DNA from: Methylotenera sp.
GTDB lineage: Bacteria; Pseudomonadota; Gammaproteobacteria; Burkholderiales; Methylophilaceae
Direction of reading: 5' to 3'
NCBI RefSeq assembly: GCF_029945535.1
Contig: NZ_JAQSCU010000019.1
Location: 1 to 64,000 of the forward strand
Length of the DNA stretch: 64,000 nucleotides
Shown: one piece after another, positions 60,513 through 64,000 of the stretch
Position numbering within the stretch: the stretch's first letter is position 1
Layout: each line of letters starts with the position of its first letter
The notes under the pieces: model-generated
The model's input: only the letters and a program-made list of their open reading frames with translations
Database searches by the model: none
What the model was told of the DNA's origin: nothing
Program-made: the position numbers and the translations under genes

Positions 60513-60533
60513 TTAATGATAATCATTCTCATT
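60513..60533. promoter_or_regulatory. putative Fur box
   Basis: TTAATGATAATCATTCTCATT closely matches GATAATGATAATCATTATC. Confidence 0.78.
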
Positions 60534-60608
60534 TAAGATGTCAACTAGTTATAACATTTAGCCATTAAATTAAATCACTGAATCCAACTATGCCAACAAA
60601 TTGGCTGA

Positions 60609-60635
60609 TAAAAAAATGGAGCGTCAGCTCCATTT
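60609..60635 (-). terminator. terminator downstream of trhP
   Basis: AAAATGGAGC-gtca-GCTCCATTTT. Confidence 0.75.
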
Positions 60636-60661
60636 TAAAATAACTTAGCGATAAAGCATGT

Positions 60662-62008
60662 CTAGATATACTTAGACACCATGGCATTACTTAAATCACT
60701 CGCCACAATAGGTATGCGCACATAGTAGCCGCTGCCAGAAGCCTCTTGGATATTCTCACCTTTTTTATTGAACATCTGCTCAACCACTAACTCCTGATTA
60801 CCTGTTGGATGAATGATCTGCAAACGATCACCTACTGCAAACTTATTACGCGCTTCAATATCCGCCAACCCTTTTTCAGCATCGTATGCCACCACATCGC
60901 CCACGTATAAGCTGCGATTAGAGATTGAATAGCCTTGCTTGTAATTTTGATGCTCAGCGGTGTGATGACGTTGATAGAATCCATCGGTATAACCACGATT
61001 TGCCAAGTTTTCTAAATCACTGACCAAATTCCAGTCAAACGGACGACCAGCCACCGCATCATCCACAGCTTTACGATAGTTTTGGCAAGTACGCGCCACA
61101 TAATAACGTGACTTGGTGCGACCTTCAATTTTCAACGAATCTATGCCCATTTTAACCAAACGCTCTACGTGTTCAATTGCGCGTAAGTCTTTGCTGTTCA
61201 TAATGTAAGTGCCGTGCTCATCTTCTAAAATGGGCAACAACTCTCCTGGTCGACCTTTTTCTTCGATGAGATACACCTTATCAGCCAAGGGATGACGTGG
61301 CAAACTACCACAACCTGAAAGACTAGACTTTTCCATTTCAGCTTTAAAGTCAAACTCACTCAAACGAATCACACCTGCCGCATCTTCGGACGCATCATGC
61401 ACCTTGTAATCCCAACGACAGCTATTGGTACAGGTCCCTTGATTAGGATCGCGGTGATTAAAATAACCTGAAAGTAAGCAGCGACCAGAATAGGCAATGC
61501 ACAAAGCACCGTGCACGAATACCTCTAACTCCATATCTGGGCAGAGTTGGCGTATCTCTTCAATTTCATCCAAAGACAGTTCACGCGATAAAATTACACG
61601 GCTTAAGCCCATGCTTTGCCAGAATTTAACCGTAGCAAAATTCACCGTATTGGCTTGCACAGAAAGATGTATTGGCACTTCAGGCCATTTTTCACGCACC
61701 ATTTGAATTAGCCCAGGGTCAGACATAATCAGCGCATCTGGCTGCATGGCAATCACTGGCGCCATATCAGCCATGTAGGTTTTAACTTTAGCGTTGTGAG
61801 GGGAGATATTACTCGCAACAAAAAACTTCCTGCCACGCGCATGTACTTCTTTAATACCAATCTCAAGATTAGCCATCGTAAAGTCGTTATTACGTGCGCG
61901 CAAGCTATAACGTGGTTGCCCAGCGTAAACAGCATCTGCGCCATAATCATATGCAGTCCGCATACGGTCTAAATCGCCCGCTGGGGCTAACAGTTCAGGG
62001 AGTTTCAT
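60662..62008 (-). CDS. trhP: U32 family peptidase / tRNA 5-hydroxyuridine biosynthesis protein (TrhP/YegQ)
   Basis: ELLAPAGDLDRMRTAYDYGADAVYAGQPRYSLRARNNDF; FVHGALCIAYSGRCLLSGYFNHRDPNQGTCTNSCRW. Confidence 0.95.
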   Translation of the reverse strand: MKLPELLAPAGDLDRMRTAYDYGADAVYAGQPRYSLRARNNDFTMANLEIGIKEVHARGRKFFVASNISPHNAKVKTYMADMAPVIAMQPDALIMSDPGLIQMVREKWPEVPIHLSVQANTVNFATVKFWQSMGLSRVILSRELSLDEIEEIRQLCPDMELEVFVHGALCIAYSGRCLLSGYFNHRDPNQGTCTNSCRWDYKVHDASEDAAGVIRLSEFDFKAEMEKSSLSGCGSLPRHPLADKVYLIEEKGRPGELLPILEDEHGTYIMNSKDLRAIEHVERLVKMGIDSLKIEGRTKSRYYVARTCQNYRKAVDDAVAGRPFDWNLVSDLENLANRGYTDGFYQRHHTAEHQNYKQGYSISNRSLYVGDVVAYDAEKGLADIEARNKFAVGDRLQIIHPTGNQELVVEQMFNKKGENIQEASGSGYYVRIPIVASDLSNAMVSKYI

Positions 62009-62104
62009 TTCATTACCAATTCAGTCAAGCATTCCAAGCCAATCGCTCAGAAAATTGCCAGCAGGGTAGCAAAATGAAAGAATTTTAGTTTTGACTTAAA
62101 TCAG

Positions 62105-62536
62105 TTACTCGCCAATAATTTTAACTAGAACGCGCTTTTTTCTGCGACCATCAAACTCGCCGTAAAAAATCTGCTCCCAAGGGCCGAAATCCAAACGACC
62201 TTCAGTAATCGCCACCACTACTTCACGCCCCATCAATTGGCGCTTCATGTGTGCATCGGCATTATCCTCACCAGTATCATTATGGCGATAGCTGCTCACA
62301 GGCTCGTGCGGGGCAAGTTTTTCTAACCACTGAGTGTAATCGTGATGCAAACCACGCTCGTCATCGTTAATAAACACACTGGCAGTAATATGCATGGCAT
62401 TGATTAACACCAAGCCCTCTTTTACGCCACTCTCACGTAAGCACTCATTCACTTGCTCGGTAATGCGAATAAATGCCACGCGGGTTGGTGGGTTAAACCA
62501 CAGTTCTTTACGATAGCTTTTCATTGTTGTCTCCAA
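62105..62536 (-). CDS. YjbQ family protein
   Basis: [37 protein letters not shown]...[48 protein letters not shown]. Confidence 0.93.
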   Translation of the reverse strand: METTMKSYRKELWFNPPTRVAFIRITEQVNECLRESGVKEGLVLINAMHITASVFINDDERGLHHDYTQWLEKLAPHEPVSSYRHNDTGEDNADAHMKRQLMGREVVVAITEGRLDFGPWEQIFYGEFDGRRKKRVLVKIIGE

Positions 62537-62597
62537 AAATTTAATTCATTGGCATTTCGTCTAATGTCATTCCGTGCTTGACACGGAATCTAGTGAC

Positions 62598-62632
62598 TTA
62601 AAGACACTGGATACCGACTTTCGTCGGTATGA
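62598..62632. repeat. REP-like hairpin
   Basis: TGGATACCGAC-ttt-GTCGGTATGAC; related unit GTCATTCCGTGCTTGACACGGAATC immediately left (62570-62591). Confidence 0.7.
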
Positions 62633-62683
62633 CAAATACGTTAATTGCATTGTATTTTAGCACCACAGAAAATACTAAACCCA

Positions 62684-62712
62684 ATAAAAAAGGCCTCCAA
62701 CTGGAAGCCTTT
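62684..62712 (-). terminator. terminator downstream of SoxYZ-like gene
   Basis: AAAAAAGGCCTCCA-ac-TGGAAGCCTTTT. Confidence 0.7.
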
Positions 62713-62729
62713 TCAACGCTAAAATAAAC

Positions 62730-63533
62730 TTAGCCTTTCACATCGACTTGCTGCACAAAAGCCTTACCTTCATTGTCTGTTGCAGTCACTTCTAATTTAC
62801 CAGCTGCATCAGGTACAAAGTTAAATTTAAAGTATGGGTCTTCTGCAGTACCAACGCCCACATCTATGGTTAACATTGGTTTGCCGTTATAAGAAAACTC
62901 AGTCTTTTTAATGTAAAACGCGGGTACAAAACCTTGAGATACTAGATCGCGCTGTAAGCCAGTGCGCATTGGGTGTTTGATATTAAATGTTGTTGACGTT
63001 GCACTACCAATAGCAACGGGTTCATCCACCTTGAATTTGATTTTACCTGCGCTGGCACGAATCGCCGCTTCGTCACCTTCTACCGTGCCGCCACAACCGC
63101 CAGCGGCGCGAATTTCACGTGAAGCTAAATATAACTTACCGCTAGCATCTTCACCTACTAAGCGTACAAATGCATCAGTTTCAAAGCGGATGCGTGTGGC
63201 TAATTGGAAATTACCCAGCGTATCAGTTAAATGATAAGTAGCAGTTAATGGAATTGGATTAGCATCAACAAACGCATACAATTTGGTGATTTTCACACCA
63301 TTGGCTGCGGCATTATCCACGCTATAAGTCACAGGCACTTGCGCACCACTTTCAGCTCGGCGCGGCGCATCTATTTTAATAAAATCCACCTCTTGCATAT
63401 CGCGTTTTGCAAAAAATGCTTCTTTCATCACTGGCCATAACTTAGGATCAGGCTCGGCAAAAGCAGAAGCACTCGTCACTAGTAAAATAACGCTGGCTAG
63501 AGCACGCCATAAGGTTTTATTTAAGTTCATCAT
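62730..63533 (-). CDS. quinoprotein dehydrogenase-associated SoxYZ-like carrier (SoxY-SoxZ fusion)
   Basis: Signal peptide; SoxY-like half ending in GGCGG; SoxZ-like half (IKHPMRTGLQRDLVSQGFVPAFYIKKTEFSYNGKPMLTIDVGVGTAEDPYFKFNF). Confidence 0.88.
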   Translation of the reverse strand: MMNLNKTLWRALASVILLVTSASAFAEPDPKLWPVMKEAFFAKRDMQEVDFIKIDAPRRAESGAQVPVTYSVDNAAANGVKITKLYAFVDANPIPLTATYHLTDTLGNFQLATRIRFETDAFVRLVGEDASGKLYLASREIRAAGGCGGTVEGDEAAIRASAGKIKFKVDEPVAIGSATSTTFNIKHPMRTGLQRDLVSQGFVPAFYIKKTEFSYNGKPMLTIDVGVGTAEDPYFKFNFVPDAAGKLEVTATDNEGKAFVQQVDVKG

Positions 63534-63678
63534 TTTCCACACTCGCACTTTCGTTGTGCTAAAAAAAGCAGTTTGCCAATACGACCATCGTTAGGTAAGA
63601 CTACTGAATGCTATTTTAGTTTTATTCAAGCACTTGTATGTGATGCGAGTCACACAACACACATTTGCTTATTAGCCG

Positions 63679-64000
63679 CTACAGATTACGATACTCTTCA
63701 AAGTTAAGTTCAATGCCGTTGCCTGCAGGGTCTTTAAAGTTAACTTGTCGCACGCCGTTCATTAACACTCGGGTGGTATATGGTACTTGATGTGCAGTTA
63801 AATGCGCCTCGGTAGCGGGCATATCGGTACAAGTGAAAGATACATGATCATAAGTGCCATTCACATGCAAATCTGGCGCACCTACCCCCTTGTTGTATTC
63901 AGCAATATGCACCACATCATTATCACCAATGTACAACCAAAATCCGTAGCTAGTCGTCGCAGTGCGCGGCCCAATTTTTAAACCAACAATATCACAATAA
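63679..64000 (-). CDS. VOC (glyoxalase/dioxygenase) family protein, incomplete at right edge
   Basis: Frame continues past the track start to the window end: YCDIVGLKIGPRTATTSYGFWLYIGDNDVVHIAEY...DHVSFTCTDM...VNFKDPAGNGIELNF. Confidence 0.85.
   Translation of the reverse strand, partial: YCDIVGLKIGPRTATTSYGFWLYIGDNDVVHIAEYNKGVGAPDLHVNGTYDHVSFTCTDMPATEAHLTAHQVPYTTRVLMNGVRQVNFKDPAGNGIELNFEEYRNL

Overview
This 64 kb window is a bacterial chromosomal segment. The gene families suggest a betaproteobacterial methylotroph (Methylophilaceae-like); no search was run to confirm this. Most of it is conserved core: rpoD-dnaG-yqeY-rpsU, tsaD, plsY, folB, xerD, ogt, rplS-trmD-rimM-rpsP, queC/queE, the tol-pal operon, ruvABC and yebC. 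Three parts are accessory. (1) About 1-9.8 kb holds a possible decayed integron-like cassette cluster and a tRNA-Ile2(CAU) gene with two extra partial copies of its 3' half plus terminator. These copies delimit two small tandem modules with no visible integrase. (2) About 30.8-38.1 kb carries a TonB receptor / orphan periplasmic binding protein / GGDEF-EAL operon between ruvB and ruvA. (3) About 41.7-60.5 kb is a large Fur-type metal uptake locus with four TonB-dependent receptors, three PepSY-type proteins, PiuC, azurin, ExbB/ExbD/TonB and HemP. The most striking non-coding signal is that all four receptor genes in the metal locus have a paired TGGCTGGCTA direct repeat, bracketing a potential hairpin, just upstream of the start codon. 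The TonB receptor gene outside the locus lacks it. I regard this as a candidate undescribed leader or regulatory element.
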